DNA from: Blautia faecicola
GTDB taxonomy: Bacteria; Bacillota; Clostridia; Lachnospirales; Lachnospiraceae
Direction: 5' to 3'
NCBI RefSeq assembly: GCF_004123145.1
Contig: NZ_SDKC01000001.1
Coordinates: 3,319,501-3,383,500 of the forward strand
DNA length: 64,000 bases
Shown here piece by piece: positions 16,797 through 27,405 of the stretch. Below the pieces are notes generated by a model. That model was not told the origin of the DNA and ran no database searches. It was given only the letters and a program-made list of their open reading frames with translations. A program made the translations under genes and the position numbers. Within the stretch, counting starts at the first letter, position 1, and the number at the start of each line of letters is the position of its first letter.

Positions 16797-17627
16797 CTAT
16801 TTTTCCATATTTCTCAGTAGAAGGATTTCACGCGCATACCCCTCCAGTTCATTCGGTGTCTCCAGATAAATCGGGATTCCTTTCAGTTTCGGGTGATTCA
16901 CCATCCCTTCAAACGTCTCCAGTCCCAGCGATCCCTCACCAATCTTCTCATGCCTGTCCTTATGGCTCGCGAACGGATTCTTGCTGTCATTCATGTGAAT
17001 CGCCTTCAGCCTCTCAAGCCCGATCACCTGATCGAACTCCTCCAGTACCTGATCCAGCTCTCCCGCCAGATCATACCCCGCATCATACACATGACACGTA
17101 TCGAGGCAGACACCCATGTGGCTCTTCAACTCCACCCGATCCAGAATCTGTGCCAGTTCCTCAAAACTGCGTCCAACCTCTGTCCCTTTTCCTGCCATCG
17201 TCTCCAGAAGCACCGTCGTGTGCTGCTCTTCTTTCAGAATCCGGTTCAGCATCTCACTGATCATCCGGATCCCTTCCTGCGCTCCCTGCCCTACATGGCT
17301 TCCCGGATGAAAATTATAACAGTTCCCCGGAACATACTCCATCCGCTTCAGATCATCTTCCATCGTCATCCAGGCAAATTCCCTGGTCTTCGCATCCTTC
17401 GAACAGGGATTTAACGTATACGGCGCATGCGCCAGAATCTGGCAGATATCATGCTCTTTCGCAAACTCCAGAAACTTCCGCACATCCTCCGGATCAATCT
17501 CCTTCGCCCTGCTTCCTCTCGGATTTCTCGTAAAAAACTGAAACGTATTCGCTCCGATCTTCACCGCTTCTTTTCCCATATGCAAAAAGCCCTTCGATGA
17601 GGACAAATGACATCCTATTCTCAGCAT
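16797..17627 (-). CDS. nfo: Endonuclease IV (AP endonuclease)
   Basis: A zinc-dependent TIM-barrel nuclease that cuts abasic sites in base excision repair (276 residues, usual length). Metal-binding signatures are visible: [68 protein letters not shown] and PIYLETPNE. The start follows AAAGGAGACGGCA. It lies 22 bp downstream of the SbcD-like gene on the same strand, so the two repair-type genes are probably cotranscribed. Confidence 0.95.
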   Translation of the reverse strand: MLRIGCHLSSSKGFLHMGKEAVKIGANTFQFFTRNPRGSRAKEIDPEDVRKFLEFAKEHDICQILAHAPYTLNPCSKDAKTREFAWMTMEDDLKRMEYVPGNCYNFHPGSHVGQGAQEGIRMISEMLNRILKEEQHTTVLLETMAGKGTEVGRSFEELAQILDRVELKSHMGVCLDTCHVYDAGYDLAGELDQVLEEFDQVIGLERLKAIHMNDSKNPFASHKDRHEKIGEGSLGLETFEGMVNHPKLKGIPIYLETPNELEGYAREILLLRNMEK

Positions 17628-17649
17628 TGCCGTCTCCTTTATCTGTATT

Positions 17650-19593
17650 TTATGTTTTCTCTCTTCCCGCGTGCCGCACGGTCTCCTCTTCCGTCAGTAC
17701 CGTAAATGCCAGCTTCAGCCCGGAAAGTTCCATATCACAGTCTTCTTCCTCCAATGTCGGAGAAGCCATCTCCCGGATTTCCTCCTGAAGATTTTCTATC
17801 TGGATCTTCTTTTCCTCGAGTTCCACCGCCAGATGTGCTCCACGCTCCTGCAGCCGCAGGATCTGATGACTGGTCTCCCGCAGTTCTTTCTTTCTCTCTT
17901 TCAACCGCTCTTCCCAGTCTTTCTGAAGCTCTTCCCCGGCAGATTCTCTCTCTGACATTTCCGCTTCTTTGGGGGCTGCTGCCTGCATTACCGTACTTCT
18001 TCTTGTCCGAAGCCAGTCTGCCAGATATTTTCTTCCAGCCAGCGCTCCCACCAGGATCGCAAGTCCGACAATCGTGCAGACCACCCGGTTCCAGGAAAAT
18101 GGATCGATCAGTGCCAGGATCGCCAGACAAACGCCTACCCAGGTAATAATTTCGGAAATTTTTGAAATTTTCGAAAAATCTGTAAGATTACTCTTCCTTT
18201 CACTGGACGCAGCTACATTCTGTACCCGTTTTTCTACCACAGTCGGCTCATTTTCCTGCTCCTGTCCACTCTGTGGTCGACGGCTCTCCTCCGCCTGTCG
18301 TTTTCCTTCTTCCCGCCGTTCCTGTTCCAGATGTTTCTCCTGTGCATTGCGGTTCAGCTCCAGACGTCGAATCTCCGAACGGTTGACCAGCATCTGCTGC
18401 TCCAGACCGGCACGTTCCCGCACCACGCGTTGCACGGTCTGTTCCAGTTCCGTGCTGCGATCCTGGCGCTGTTTTTCCAGGGTCTTCTTTCGTTCTTCCC
18501 AGTCATTCATTCTCTCTGCAATGACCTGATCGGGATCCATAGTTTCGGTGAGCAATGCCTGTAATCCATAATCCAGTGCTTTCTGCTCCACTTTTCCCTG
18601 TTTCTTTTCAAACCAGTGGATATATGCACCCACCGGCGTTCCCAGTTTTTCCCGTTTCAGACGGGTGAGATCGTAACAGGGACGTGTTTCGTCTGTGATT
18701 CTTACAACATTTCCATAAGCCTTCAGAGGCTCCAGCTGAAATTCCAGTTCCGGGTTCCGGTATCCCTGGATCCGAAGCCAGTAGATCTCTCCGCTTCCCT
18801 TCTGCTGAATCGCATCCTGTACTTTCTGTTCCAGACCGGTCTGTGTCGTGCCGGAATGGATCCGTAAGGACAGCGGAATATAAGAACGACACGCACTGGG
18901 AACCAGTGTAATCTGCGTGTGATATGCGCCCTGTGCATCCTCCGTAATCTCTCCGTAAACGACACCGTGTGTTCCGGCATCTTCCAGACGGATCGGTTCC
19001 GGGGAACCGGCATACGCCATCTGATTCTCCACCAGAACCCCCGGCAGATGGCGATACCCGAGTGCCACATAAGTAAAACCTGCTCCGTCCTCTTTTTTCA
19101 TCGGGATATGCGTTTCATCGCCACCGTATGCCAGCAGGATATGGATCCCCGGCTGATCATCCGGCCGTATGGTACTGTAAACCGGTTCCGTAATCTGCGG
19201 CTGCTCATAACTGCATCCATACACTTTCGTGTGCAGTTTCTCCAGCTCGATCACTTCCGGCTTCCCGCTCAGAAATCCATGAACGTTCTTTGTCCACTTT
19301 GCCTTACGATATGCAGAATCTTCCCGCAAATAATCGTGACTTCCTGCCATCCATACCACTTCGGTATCCGGTATGGATGCAAACAGCTGACTGACTCTCT
19401 CTATCTGAGAAGGCAACGGCTGTCTGTGAAACAGATCTCCTGCAATCAGCAACAACTCTATTTTCTCTTCTCTGATCTGGTCGATCACCCGTACAAAGGT
19501 TTCCCAGATTTCATTTTCCCTGAATGCACTCCAGGGGCAGCCCGAATCCGGAACCGCCCCCAAATGTACATCAGCCATATGAATAAATCGCAT
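17650..19593 (-). CDS. SbcD/Mre11/YhaO-like metallophosphoesterase fused to a membrane-anchored coiled coil
   Basis: A 647-residue protein. Residues 1-250 are a nuclease-type phosphoesterase (HMADVHLGA with Asp8/His10, AGDLFH with Asp53). Several expected metal ligands differ: GNHD reads GSHD (Ser85), the LxHG histidine reads LAYGG (Tyr156) and GHxH reads GYRH (Tyr180). Residues about 360-460 form a charged coiled coil. Two hydrophobic helices follow at about 485-535 ([32 protein letters not shown]), then a second coiled coil. YhaN-type ATPases also carry such a hairpin, but no ATPase motif is present here and no yhaN gene is adjacent. DNA-repair exonuclease is the family label; loss or change of activity is inferred. 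Confidence 0.8.
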   Translation of the reverse strand: MRFIHMADVHLGAVPDSGCPWSAFRENEIWETFVRVIDQIREEKIELLLIAGDLFHRQPLPSQIERVSQLFASIPDTEVVWMAGSHDYLREDSAYRKAKWTKNVHGFLSGKPEVIELEKLHTKVYGCSYEQPQITEPVYSTIRPDDQPGIHILLAYGGDETHIPMKKEDGAGFTYVALGYRHLPGVLVENQMAYAGSPEPIRLEDAGTHGVVYGEITEDAQGAYHTQITLVPSACRSYIPLSLRIHSGTTQTGLEQKVQDAIQQKGSGEIYWLRIQGYRNPELEFQLEPLKAYGNVVRITDETRPCYDLTRLKREKLGTPVGAYIHWFEKKQGKVEQKALDYGLQALLTETMDPDQVIAERMNDWEERKKTLEKQRQDRSTELEQTVQRVVRERAGLEQQMLVNRSEIRRLELNRNAQEKHLEQERREEGKRQAEESRRPQSGQEQENEPTVVEKRVQNVAASSERKSNLTDFSKISKISEIITWVGVCLAILALIDPFSWNRVVCTIVGLAILVGALAGRKYLADWLRTRRSTVMQAAAPKEAEMSERESAGEELQKDWEERLKERKKELRETSHQILRLQERGAHLAVELEEKKIQIENLQEEIREMASPTLEEEDCDMELSGLKLAFTVLTEEETVRHAGREKT

Positions 19594-19619
19594 AGCCTCT
19601 CCTATTACTGAATAATTAC

Positions 19620-21011
19620 TTATAAATCACAATTATTTACTGTTCTTGGGAACGGGATGACGTCACGGATGTTACCCATTCCTGTCAGATACATCACACA
19701 ACGCTCAAATCCAAGACCGAATCCGGCATGTCTTGTGCTGCCGTATTTTCTCAGATCCATGTAGAATCCATAGTCTTCTTTGTTCAGACCCAGCTCGTCC
19801 ATACGCGCTGCCAGTTTGTCGTAGTCGTCCTCTCTCTGGCTTCCGCCGATGATCTCACCGATACCAGGTACCAGACAATCAACCGCTGCCACGGTCTTGC
19901 CGTCATCGTTCAGTTTCATATAGAACGCTTTGATATCCTTCGGATAGTCCGTAACAAATACCGGACGTTTGTACACCTGCTCAGTCAGATAACGCTCATG
20001 CTCGGTCTGCAGATCGCATCCCCAGGACACTTTGTATTCGAATTTGTCGTTGTTCTTCGTCAGAATATCGATGGCTTCTGTGTAAGTTACACGGGCAAAT
20101 TCAGAATTTACCACGTTGTTCAGACGGTCTAACAGTCCTTTGTCGATGAAGGAGTTGAAGAAGTTCATCTCTTCCGGTGCGTTTTCCAGAACGTAATGGA
20201 TGATGTATTTCAGCATGGATTCTGCCAGGATCATATCATCGTCCAGATCTGCAAAAGCGATCTCCGGCTCGATCATCCAGAACTCTGCTGCATGACGGGT
20301 CGTGTTGGAGTTCTCTGCACGGAAGGTCGGTCCGAATGTATAGATGTTACGGAATGCCTGTGCATAAGTCTCGCCGTTCAGCTGTCCGCTTACGGTCAGG
20401 TTGGTCGGTTTATTGAAGAAGTCTTTGGAAAAATCTACTTTTCCGTCTTCTGTCTTCGGAATGTTGTTCAGATCCATGGTGGTTACCTGGAACATCTCAC
20501 CAGCACCTTCACAGTCGCTTCCTGTGATCAGTGGAGTGTGCACATAGACAAATCCTCTCTCTTGGAAGAATTTGTGGATCGCATAAGCGATCAGGGAACG
20601 TACACGGAACACGGCCTGGAAAGTGTTGGTTCTCGGACGCAGATGGGAAACTGTACGCAGGTATTCCATGCTGTGGCGTTTTTTCTGCAGCGGATAATCC
20701 GGTGCGGAAGCGCCCTCTACGCTGATCTCGGCTGCCTGGATCTCAAATGGCTGTTTTGCCTGTGGGGTTGCCACCAGAGTTCCCTTTACGATGATGGCTG
20801 CACCTACGTTCAGTTTGGAGATCTCTGCAAAGTTCTCCATGGAATCGTGGTATACCACCTGTAAAGTTTCAAAAAATGTTCCATCGTGCAGAACAATAAA
20901 TCCAAATGTTTTGGAGTCACGTACGCTTCGTACCCATCCTCCTACGGTAATCTCTTTATCCAGGAATGCTTCCCGGTTTTTGTATATCTCTCTGACAGTT
21001 GTAAGCTGCAT
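19620..21011 (-). CDS. asnS: Asparagine--tRNA ligase
   Basis: A class IIb aminoacyl-tRNA synthetase charging tRNA-Asn (463 residues). The N-terminal OB-fold anticodon-binding domain has [20 protein letters not shown]. Class II motifs are [17 protein letters not shown] (motif 1), [21 protein letters not shown] (motif 2, read in two parts) and [15 protein letters not shown] (motif 3). The start at 21009-21011 ([10 protein letters not shown]) is preceded by GGGAGGACTTTTGTT; a longer frame upstream runs through the promoter and is rejected. No T-box leader is seen in the short 5' region. Confidence 0.96.
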   Translation of the reverse strand: MQLTTVREIYKNREAFLDKEITVGGWVRSVRDSKTFGFIVLHDGTFFETLQVVYHDSMENFAEISKLNVGAAIIVKGTLVATPQAKQPFEIQAAEISVEGASAPDYPLQKKRHSMEYLRTVSHLRPRTNTFQAVFRVRSLIAYAIHKFFQERGFVYVHTPLITGSDCEGAGEMFQVTTMDLNNIPKTEDGKVDFSKDFFNKPTNLTVSGQLNGETYAQAFRNIYTFGPTFRAENSNTTRHAAEFWMIEPEIAFADLDDDMILAESMLKYIIHYVLENAPEEMNFFNSFIDKGLLDRLNNVVNSEFARVTYTEAIDILTKNNDKFEYKVSWGCDLQTEHERYLTEQVYKRPVFVTDYPKDIKAFYMKLNDDGKTVAAVDCLVPGIGEIIGGSQREDDYDKLAARMDELGLNKEDYGFYMDLRKYGSTRHAGFGLGFERCVMYLTGMGNIRDVIPFPRTVNNCDL

Positions 21012-21083
21012 AACAAAAGTCCTCCCTCTCTGACATTTTTCAGGACCGCTTGCCCGTACCTGCAAACTGCCCATATTGCATTT

Positions 21084-21112
21084 ATTGTATCATTTTTCAT
21101 GAAGCTATTCAA
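21084..21112 (-). promoter_or_regulatory. Promoter of asnS
   Basis: On the minus strand, TTGAAT (21107-21112), a 17-bp spacer and TACAAT (21084-21089). The leader to the start codon is about 70 bases. Confidence 0.65.
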
Positions 21113-21134
21113 GTTTCTTATTCGTACGTTTCCG

Positions 21135-23606
21135 CTATTCGCTTTTACTTGCCGCTCCCAGATTGTCCATATATCCGACAAATACATTCCCGGCACTTTC
21201 AAACAGGCTTGTGCTGTCCTGCATACCGAAGTAGCCCTGTTCCTGCGTTGCCGGATAGTACAGGATCGTATTCTTGCTGTTGTAACCTATGATGACCACA
21301 TTTACCGTATCTGATACCTTGGCGATCACCGGATTGCCCTTGCTGACCTGATACAGTACGCTGTCCAGGGAACAGCCGGTAAGATTCATCACGGTATAAT
21401 CATCTCCGAGAGACTGCTGCAGAGTATCCTCATCAATGGTTCCGCTCAGTACCACGGATGGCACTTCGTCCAGATTTGCCTGATAACTGTCCTGACGGTT
21501 TCCGCGCTCCCATACATACTGCTGCTGCCGGTTCAGTACCACGCCCATCTGCGCATCTGCCCGGTTGATCGCATCGCTGACTCTGCTCCAGGTGCTGTCC
21601 AGCATACCTTTTGCATAGACATAATAAATATTGGAATCCGGTCTTGTAAGTTCCATCGAAAGTACATTGTACGTTTCCTGATTTTCCAGATTTGATGCCA
21701 GATACAGCACATTTTTGCTGGTCACGCTCTTTTCAAAGTCCAGACCGATCTGTGTGGCTTTCCGCTCCGTCGTGATCAGACGCAGCGTTACCTGTTCTTC
21801 CCGGATCTGTAAGTTGTTCATGATATGATCACTGCTGATCGCCACATACGCGCCGTTTTCCCACTGTACCCGTTCCAGTTCCAGCAGACCTTCCTCCAGC
21901 TTCACATCACTGACCCATACTTTATCCTCATGATGTTCCTTGACCACTTCCCCGCCAAACTGTTCGATCCGGACGGTAGTCATGGCAAATATCGTATTGC
22001 CCGCGTTATCCGTCACAATATCGCTGTCGTTGGCGATTCCGTACACCAGATCCTCATTCATAAATCCAAGTGCCTTGATCTTCTGCCCGGACTGCGCCTG
22101 GATCGTATAAGTCTCTCCCTGTTCCAGACTCATCACCGTGATCTGTGTACCTGCATTTTCGTCTTCCTGATCCATCCAGGCGATACTTGCCTGTGATTTG
22201 GATACCACATACCGATCCTTGATCAGGTTTTCTTTCACAATCTGAAAATCTTTCTGTTTAATGTCGATCTGATACAGATCATCCTCCAGGATCACATACA
22301 GCATGTCATCTCTGGTCACATAAGAGAGAAGTTTCATATCTTCTTTCAGGTATTCATAAGAACTCTTCATCGGAATAAACAGTTCTTCTTCCACCTGGTT
22401 CAGTTCTGCTCCGTAATGGTAAACCGCGATTCCGACTTCACCCTCATGTACATCTCGGTTCATGTAACCGTATACAACAAAATCAATATCCCCGGATTCT
22501 TCCACGCGGACAATCTTGATCCCGTGTTCCTGCAAGTTCTCCCGCTCATCCAGATCACCGTCCCGGAAGCTGAAGATCTGTGTCGCTTTGTTGGCACTGC
22601 GGTTATAACTCCACAGTTCGCCCTCCTGAACAAACGCCACAATGTCCGAACTCTTATTGGACTGATACTGCACATCCTTGTCCGCAACACCCAGATTGAT
22701 TCCCTTGCTGGTCAGTTCCGTATGCTTTCCGTCATACAACTCCTGTGTATTTCGTTCAAAGTCCAGCAGCATCACGCGCGACTGCGCATACCGCATCCGG
22801 TAAAAGTCTGTTACATTATAATAATCGGTCGTCTCGTCCTCCGGCGTATCTGACAGCACATACGTCAGATCAATACTGCAGGTGGTCTCATTCATATCCT
22901 TGATGACCGGCACTGCCTCTTTTTCCAGTTTCATATCCAGCGTCCCCCAGGTGATCCGGTCAAAACTGGAATGAATATTCAGATTTTCATAGGTGCTGTT
23001 CGTCTGTGTCTCATCCGGTTCCAGATAAGCTGCCAGCGTGGACGCATTCTCGGAATCCAGACAGGTCTGATAAAAATTATCCGCAAATTCCAGATAATCC
23101 GAAATATTGGTTCCTGCCCGCTGCAACAGACGGGTGTAATAATAATACGTTTCCCCGTTATCCAGTGTCACATCAAACCGAAGCGTGTATTCCTGATTCA
23201 TCAAAATCGGTGTTTCCAGCTGAAAATCCGCCCGGATCTCCCCGTCTGTCTTTTTCAGTTTGCTGATCTTACTTGTCTCCACAACTTCCGTTCCGTCTGC
23301 CGTCGATACCCGGTAACTCACCGTCTTTACCGATGCGTTCTTCGGATCCATCACCATCGTCAGACTTCTGTCCGTCGGAAGCGGTGTCAGGCTGTCACGC
23401 ATATACTGCTCTTCCATCTCATTTGCATATCCGTACATCGGATTTACCTTTGTATCAGATACTTCCATATACAGAATCGGAAGACTCACTTCCTCCATCT
23501 GTCTCGTTCCCACAATTTTTTCCCGGTTGATGAGCGCTGCTGTTCCTCCCAGCGCTGCCGCAAACAGCAGCAACAGTACTCCCGCTTTTAATAACCCCTT
23601 TTTCAT
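21135..23606 (-). CDS. Large exported protein of unknown function with a C39-peptidase-like C-terminal segment
   Basis: An 823-residue protein with an N-terminal membrane anchor or signal (GLLKAGVLLLLFAAALGGTA). The rest is extracytoplasmic. About residues 60-180 are beta-rich with YTLRFDVTLDNGETYYYYTR, and about 310-640 contain repeated strands like a beta-propeller. The last 110 residues (NLTGCSLDSVLYQVSKGNPV, VNVVIIGYNSKNTILYYPA) resemble a C39-like peptidase fold, with Cys present but no His where the catalytic one is expected. The similarity is an impression, not a search. Its start overlaps the methyltransferase stop by 4 bp (ATGA), so translation is coupled. No named family recognised. 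Confidence 0.6.
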   Translation of the reverse strand: MKKGLLKAGVLLLLFAAALGGTAALINREKIVGTRQMEEVSLPILYMEVSDTKVNPMYGYANEMEEQYMRDSLTPLPTDRSLTMVMDPKNASVKTVSYRVSTADGTEVVETSKISKLKKTDGEIRADFQLETPILMNQEYTLRFDVTLDNGETYYYYTRLLQRAGTNISDYLEFADNFYQTCLDSENASTLAAYLEPDETQTNSTYENLNIHSSFDRITWGTLDMKLEKEAVPVIKDMNETTCSIDLTYVLSDTPEDETTDYYNVTDFYRMRYAQSRVMLLDFERNTQELYDGKHTELTSKGINLGVADKDVQYQSNKSSDIVAFVQEGELWSYNRSANKATQIFSFRDGDLDERENLQEHGIKIVRVEESGDIDFVVYGYMNRDVHEGEVGIAVYHYGAELNQVEEELFIPMKSSYEYLKEDMKLLSYVTRDDMLYVILEDDLYQIDIKQKDFQIVKENLIKDRYVVSKSQASIAWMDQEDENAGTQITVMSLEQGETYTIQAQSGQKIKALGFMNEDLVYGIANDSDIVTDNAGNTIFAMTTVRIEQFGGEVVKEHHEDKVWVSDVKLEEGLLELERVQWENGAYVAISSDHIMNNLQIREEQVTLRLITTERKATQIGLDFEKSVTSKNVLYLASNLENQETYNVLSMELTRPDSNIYYVYAKGMLDSTWSRVSDAINRADAQMGVVLNRQQQYVWERGNRQDSYQANLDEVPSVVLSGTIDEDTLQQSLGDDYTVMNLTGCSLDSVLYQVSKGNPVIAKVSDTVNVVIIGYNSKNTILYYPATQEQGYFGMQDSTSLFESAGNVFVGYMDNLGAASKSE

Positions 23607-24781
23607 GCTTCCCGACCTCCTTCTTTCAGAAGCCGTTCCAGCGTCGGATGCAGTCCGAACGCATCCAGACAGCTGCGCAGCTGTTCGTCGTTTTCCTTCT
23701 TTTTACCGGTATAAACCGCCCGGATCAGCAGATTCTTCGGCGTGTGTTCCATATCGATAAACTCCAGAATCTGTGTATCATAGCCCGCCTGCTCCAACAT
23801 CTGCGCCCGCAGACCGTCCGTCATCAGCGCAGCGATTCGCTCTTTGAGCACTCCATAGGAAAATACCGGAGCCATCACTTCATTGTGGATCTGCCGGTTC
23901 AGTTCATGCTGACAACAAGGCACTGACAGGATCACGGAAGCCCCCCAGCCAACCGCTTTCGCCAGCGCATAATCCGTCGCTGTATCGCATGCATGAAGCG
24001 TCACCACCATATCCACCCGGTCAACGCCCTCATAAGAAGCAATGTCTCCCTGGCAGAAAGTCAGTTTTTTATAACCGTATTTCTTTGCCAGCGCACTGCA
24101 TTTTTCAATCACATCTTCTTTCAGATCCAGTCCGACGATCCGTACATCGTACTGCTGCAGTTGATGCAGATAATAATACATTGCAAAGGTAAGATACGAC
24201 TTGCCACATCCAAAATCCAGGATCGTCACTTCCCGGTCTTTCGAAAGCTTCGGTAAAATATCCTCGATAAATTCCAGAAAACGGTTGATCTGGCGGAATT
24301 TGTCATACCGGCTGTGTACAATTTTCCCCTCTCTGGTCATAACGCCCAGATCAATCAGAAATTCTACCGGTTTTCCCTCTTCCAGAATGTATCGTTTTTT
24401 CCGGTTATGGGACAACGCTTCCATACGAATCGGCTTGTCGCAAAGATTTCCCTCGATTTTTTTCTTTTTCTCCTTGATCGTGAGTTTTCCCTTCTTGCTC
24501 GAGAGGACATTCACACTTCCCAGTTCACTCTCCAGCTGCAACTGCCGGAAATCCGTGGTGATCCAGCCCTCTATGGCTTCCAGCAAACGCTCTTTTTCGT
24601 AATTTTCATGAATTTCCTTCGTACCTACAGTACTTGTACACTGAAAATACAGTTTGTCCTTCATAACTACGGGGCGAATCCGTATCTTGGACGCCCCTTC
24701 CTTTGTTCTCGCTCCGCTTATAATAATCTGGTGCAGATAGAGATCCAGATATATGCTCAATATTTTCTTCAGTTCTGTCAT
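23603..24781 (-). CDS. Class I SAM-dependent methyltransferase (Methyltransf_32-like)
   Basis: A 392-residue methyltransferase. The SAM-binding core starts at VTILDFGCGKSYLTFAMYYY (about 186-205), with IVGLDLKEDVIEKC as the acidic ribose-binding strand. Two further signatures, MVVTLHACDTATDYALA and SVPCCQHELNRQI, are typical of the Methyltransf_32 group (METTL25-like proteins). The N-terminal 180 residues form a beta-rich substrate module. The target is unknown; RNA is often suggested for relatives. It is first in a two-gene unit with the exported protein, a pairing whose logic is not obvious. Confidence 0.8.
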   Translation of the reverse strand: MTELKKILSIYLDLYLHQIIISGARTKEGASKIRIRPVVMKDKLYFQCTSTVGTKEIHENYEKERLLEAIEGWITTDFRQLQLESELGSVNVLSSKKGKLTIKEKKKKIEGNLCDKPIRMEALSHNRKKRYILEEGKPVEFLIDLGVMTREGKIVHSRYDKFRQINRFLEFIEDILPKLSKDREVTILDFGCGKSYLTFAMYYYLHQLQQYDVRIVGLDLKEDVIEKCSALAKKYGYKKLTFCQGDIASYEGVDRVDMVVTLHACDTATDYALAKAVGWGASVILSVPCCQHELNRQIHNEVMAPVFSYGVLKERIAALMTDGLRAQMLEQAGYDTQILEFIDMEHTPKNLLIRAVYTGKKKENDEQLRSCLDAFGLHPTLERLLKEGGREA

Positions 24782-24929
24782 CTATATTCTCCTGCGGTCT
24801 TGCCGCTGATTCTTAATTATAATCTCCAAAAAACAGTTCCGGGTGTTCCCTTCTCTGTTTACTTTCTTATTCTAAAGGTTTTCCCTGTAAACCTCAACAC
24901 CCAAATTTTATTTTTGTATTAAAGTTCTG

Positions 24930-25355
24930 TTAATAAAATCGTTTTCGTCTTCTGTGGCGGCTCCGTCTGCGGAACATCTCGTTAAATAAGATCACTCCAA
25001 TCAGATCCCGAAGCCCCTCTTCCTCTCTTCTGTTTCCGCACGCACCCGGTCCGCCCTGATACGTTTCTTCTATTATAATAGCAGGGGTATTTCCTTCTTC
25101 CTCTTTCAGCACTTCCTGTTCAATCTTTCTGCAGATGTGTTCCATCATAAATTTGTCCGGATACTCGTCAAACATCATGCTGCCATCATACTCCATCCGG
25201 TCGCACTCCCGATCCACCTTCTCCTGGATCTTCGCTGCCCGGCGGGAATAAAAAGACCGCATCACCTGCAGATCTTTTTCCTGTGCCTGCTCCTGATCCA
25301 ACGGCAACAAAAAGGGATACGCCATGTAAAAAGGAATGGGCTGCTCATACTGCAT
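24930..25355 (-). CDS. Conserved hypothetical protein (acidic helical, basic tail)
   Basis: A 141-residue protein beginning MQYEQPIPFYMAYPFLLPLD. The middle (VMRSFYSRRAAKIQEKVDRE, then CDRMEYDGSMMFDEYPDKFM) matches a family I have seen widely in Lachnospiraceae genomes without assigned function. The C-terminus is strongly basic (FRRRSRHRRRKRFY). There is no signal peptide or membrane segment. The ATG at 25353-25355 has GAGG eight bases ahead; an ATG three codons upstream is the alternative. Confidence 0.65.
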   Translation of the reverse strand: MQYEQPIPFYMAYPFLLPLDQEQAQEKDLQVMRSFYSRRAAKIQEKVDRECDRMEYDGSMMFDEYPDKFMMEHICRKIEQEVLKEEEGNTPAIIIEETYQGGPGACGNRREEEGLRDLIGVILFNEMFRRRSRHRRRKRFY

Positions 25356-25485
25356 GCCATCCACCTCTTTCCTTTTTTATAATATATGCAGCGCCAAATT
25401 TTTATGCTATAGTAACCTCAAAAGCGGAATTCCGCTGATCATCACCAATCGGGTTCCGCATTATGTAAACTTATGGAGGTATTTT

Positions 25486-26028
25486 ATGAAAATCAGACAG
25501 CAGCACGCCATCGCCCTTGCCATCGACGAACAGGAACGTCTTCTTCCCGCCATCCATAACGGCGAGGAAGTTCTTCAGCATACGGAACTATTATTAAAAG
25601 GACTCCGTCTCCTGGATGTCCCGATCCTGATCACCCAGCAGTACACCAAAGGACTGGGGATGTCCGCACCCTCTCTTTTTACAGCAGCCGGAACCGATTC
25701 CTGGCTCGAAAAGCGAACTTTCAGCTGCCTTGGCGATGAGATTATCCGCAAAACACTTCAGGACGCACACAAAAAACAGGTGATCATCTGTGGCGTGGAG
25801 GCTCATATCTGCGTGGAGCAGACTGTTTTGGATCTTCTGCACCTTGGATACGAAGTTTTTCTGCTCGCAGACTGTGTTTCTTCCAGAAAACCCTCCGATC
25901 AGGAGACCGCCATCCGCCGGATGGAACAGGCGGGCGCGGTTGTCACCAGTTATGAGGCGATTCTCTTTGAACTGATGGAGACTTCGATGCATCCGAAATT
26001 TAAGGAGATTTCTGCACTGATCAAATAA
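25486..26028 (+). CDS. Isochorismatase-family cysteine hydrolase
   Basis: A 180-residue hydrolase of the YcaC/nicotinamidase superfamily. The catalytic triad is visible: Asp14 (ALAIDEQERL), Lys76 (EKRTFS) and Cys109 (GVEAHICVEQT). Substrates of such stand-alone enzymes range from amides to N-carbamoyl compounds, and the sequence does not decide. The start follows TGGAGGTATTTT; the longer upstream frame crosses the divergent intergenic region. It is monocistronic, ending at the hairpin at 26073-26113. Confidence 0.88.
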   Translation: MKIRQQHAIALAIDEQERLLPAIHNGEEVLQHTELLLKGLRLLDVPILITQQYTKGLGMSAPSLFTAAGTDSWLEKRTFSCLGDEIIRKTLQDAHKKQVIICGVEAHICVEQTVLDLLHLGYEVFLLADCVSSRKPSDQETAIRRMEQAGAVVTSYEAILFELMETSMHPKFKEISALIK

Positions 26029-26072
26029 AGTGCCTGCGCCCTTAAAATAGATCTTCTGTGGCGGAACGCAAA

Positions 26073-26113
26073 ACCGGGACAGCACCATTGTCTGGCTGCT
26101 GTCCCAGTTTTTC
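26073..26113. terminator. Terminator after the isochorismatase-family gene
   Basis: GGGACAGC pairs with GCTGTCCC, flanked by AAAAC and GTTTTT. It can also act for the convergent acetyltransferase gene. Confidence 0.8.
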
Positions 26114-26133
26114 TTTCATTTCCTTTCGTCAAA

Positions 26134-26586
26134 TCACATGCTTTCCTGTTCTTTCGTCATCTGCATATACGGCAACGGCTGATATCCCGCCTTTTTGTAG
26201 ACTGCCACTGCCCGCTCGTTATCTTCTTCCACTTCCAGGCGGAACCGCACCGCCTGATCCTTGTATTTCTCATCAAGAAAACGGAAAAATGCTGTGCCGA
26301 TTCCCAGCCCTCTCGCTTCTTCTTTCATATAAAGGTCTTCCACCCAGACGCACATACCGCCGTATTCGGTAGAATAACTCTTTGCCACCATGCTGTAACC
26401 CAGGATTTTCCCGTCTTCCTCAAAAATATAGCCTTCGATATACGGACACTCTCCCACACAGTCTTTTACATCCTGTCTCAGGATCTCATCCGGTGCTACA
26501 TGGATCACTGCGGGCGAATCATAAAACACCCGCATCATCCCAACAACTTCTTCCATATCTTCCAACTGCATTGCACGAATCTTCAT
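26134..26586 (-). CDS. GNAT-family N-acetyltransferase
   Basis: A 150-residue acetyl-CoA-dependent transferase. The pattern is MKIRAMQLEDMEEVVGMM, GYIFEEDGKILGYSMV, VEDLYMKEEARGLGIGTAFF (acetyl-CoA loop at about 87-105) and a C-terminal LEVEEDNERAVAVYKKAGYQ. Acceptor unknown. It lies 40 bp downstream of the DUF3786 gene on the same strand. Confidence 0.9.
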   Translation of the reverse strand: MKIRAMQLEDMEEVVGMMRVFYDSPAVIHVAPDEILRQDVKDCVGECPYIEGYIFEEDGKILGYSMVAKSYSTEYGGMCVWVEDLYMKEEARGLGIGTAFFRFLDEKYKDQAVRFRLEVEEDNERAVAVYKKAGYQPLPYMQMTKEQESM

Positions 26587-26626
26587 TTTTCTCTCCTTAT
26601 CGCCTCTGACGTACCTTTCGTACTCC

Positions 26627-27271
26627 TTAACCTACATAAATCTTAACCTCTTCCAGACCTGCCGCCTGTGTCAGATACTGCACCACATCCGCGGCGATAC
26701 ACACCACATCCTCCTCATGGACAAAATCCGTGATGTTCGCATCAAACAGCATATTTCCCTGTGCCTCAAACTCCTCATCTTTATCCCAGAACAGCACAGC
26801 AACATCAAAATACGGATATACCGGGATCCGATACCCTGCATCTCCCTGCGGCAGTCTCGTACCGCCCAGTTTCTCACACGCCTCCTGCAATTCCTTCACA
26901 TGCCCGGAAAACGTTCTGGTAAATGGTTCCAGAATCTGTTTCTGATAGGCACGTTCAAACGGATATACCCGTTTCACCTGACGGAACGGAACCAGCTCTC
27001 CTGCCGCCACCGGATGCTCTTTTGCATAGTAAAACATATTGTATGCCGTCATAGCCGTGTTAAATCCCGGCAGTTCCCCTCTGTCCGCAAACAGAATCTC
27101 TCCCGATCTGCGTGAAATCTTCAACGGCTGTCCCAGATACCGGAGATACAGCCAGTCCGCATCATGTTCTAGCTGAAACCGCTCGATCAGATCTTCCTGA
27201 TCCATGGCAAGGAAGCGGTTTCTCCAGTCTTCCGTCACTTTCTCATAATTCGATTCATATTCTTTCGTCAT
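26627..27271 (-). CDS. DUF3786-like protein
   Basis: A 214-residue cytoplasmic protein. DADWLYLRYLGQPLKISRRS, EILFADRGELPGFNTAMTAY and PYFDVAVLFWDKDEEFEAQG follow the pattern of DUF3786 proteins, known from anaerobes and without defined activity. No cofactor motif is evident; one Cys occurs in the middle and one near the end. It probably shares a transcript with the acetyltransferase gene. The start follows AAAGGGTGCGATAAA. Confidence 0.7.
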   Translation of the reverse strand: MTKEYESNYEKVTEDWRNRFLAMDQEDLIERFQLEHDADWLYLRYLGQPLKISRRSGEILFADRGELPGFNTAMTAYNMFYYAKEHPVAAGELVPFRQVKRVYPFERAYQKQILEPFTRTFSGHVKELQEACEKLGGTRLPQGDAGYRIPVYPYFDVAVLFWDKDEEFEAQGNMLFDANITDFVHEEDVVCIAADVVQYLTQAAGLEEVKIYVG

Positions 27272-27405
27272 TTTATCGCACCCTTTATACAGAAAATGCA
27301 GGCAAACTCGCTACCCGCATCTTTCCTGTTTCTAAACTTAGCTTCTATTTTATCTGACACTGCCTTATCTTTCGAATTTTTCACGACACCCGACAATGCT
27401 ATCTC

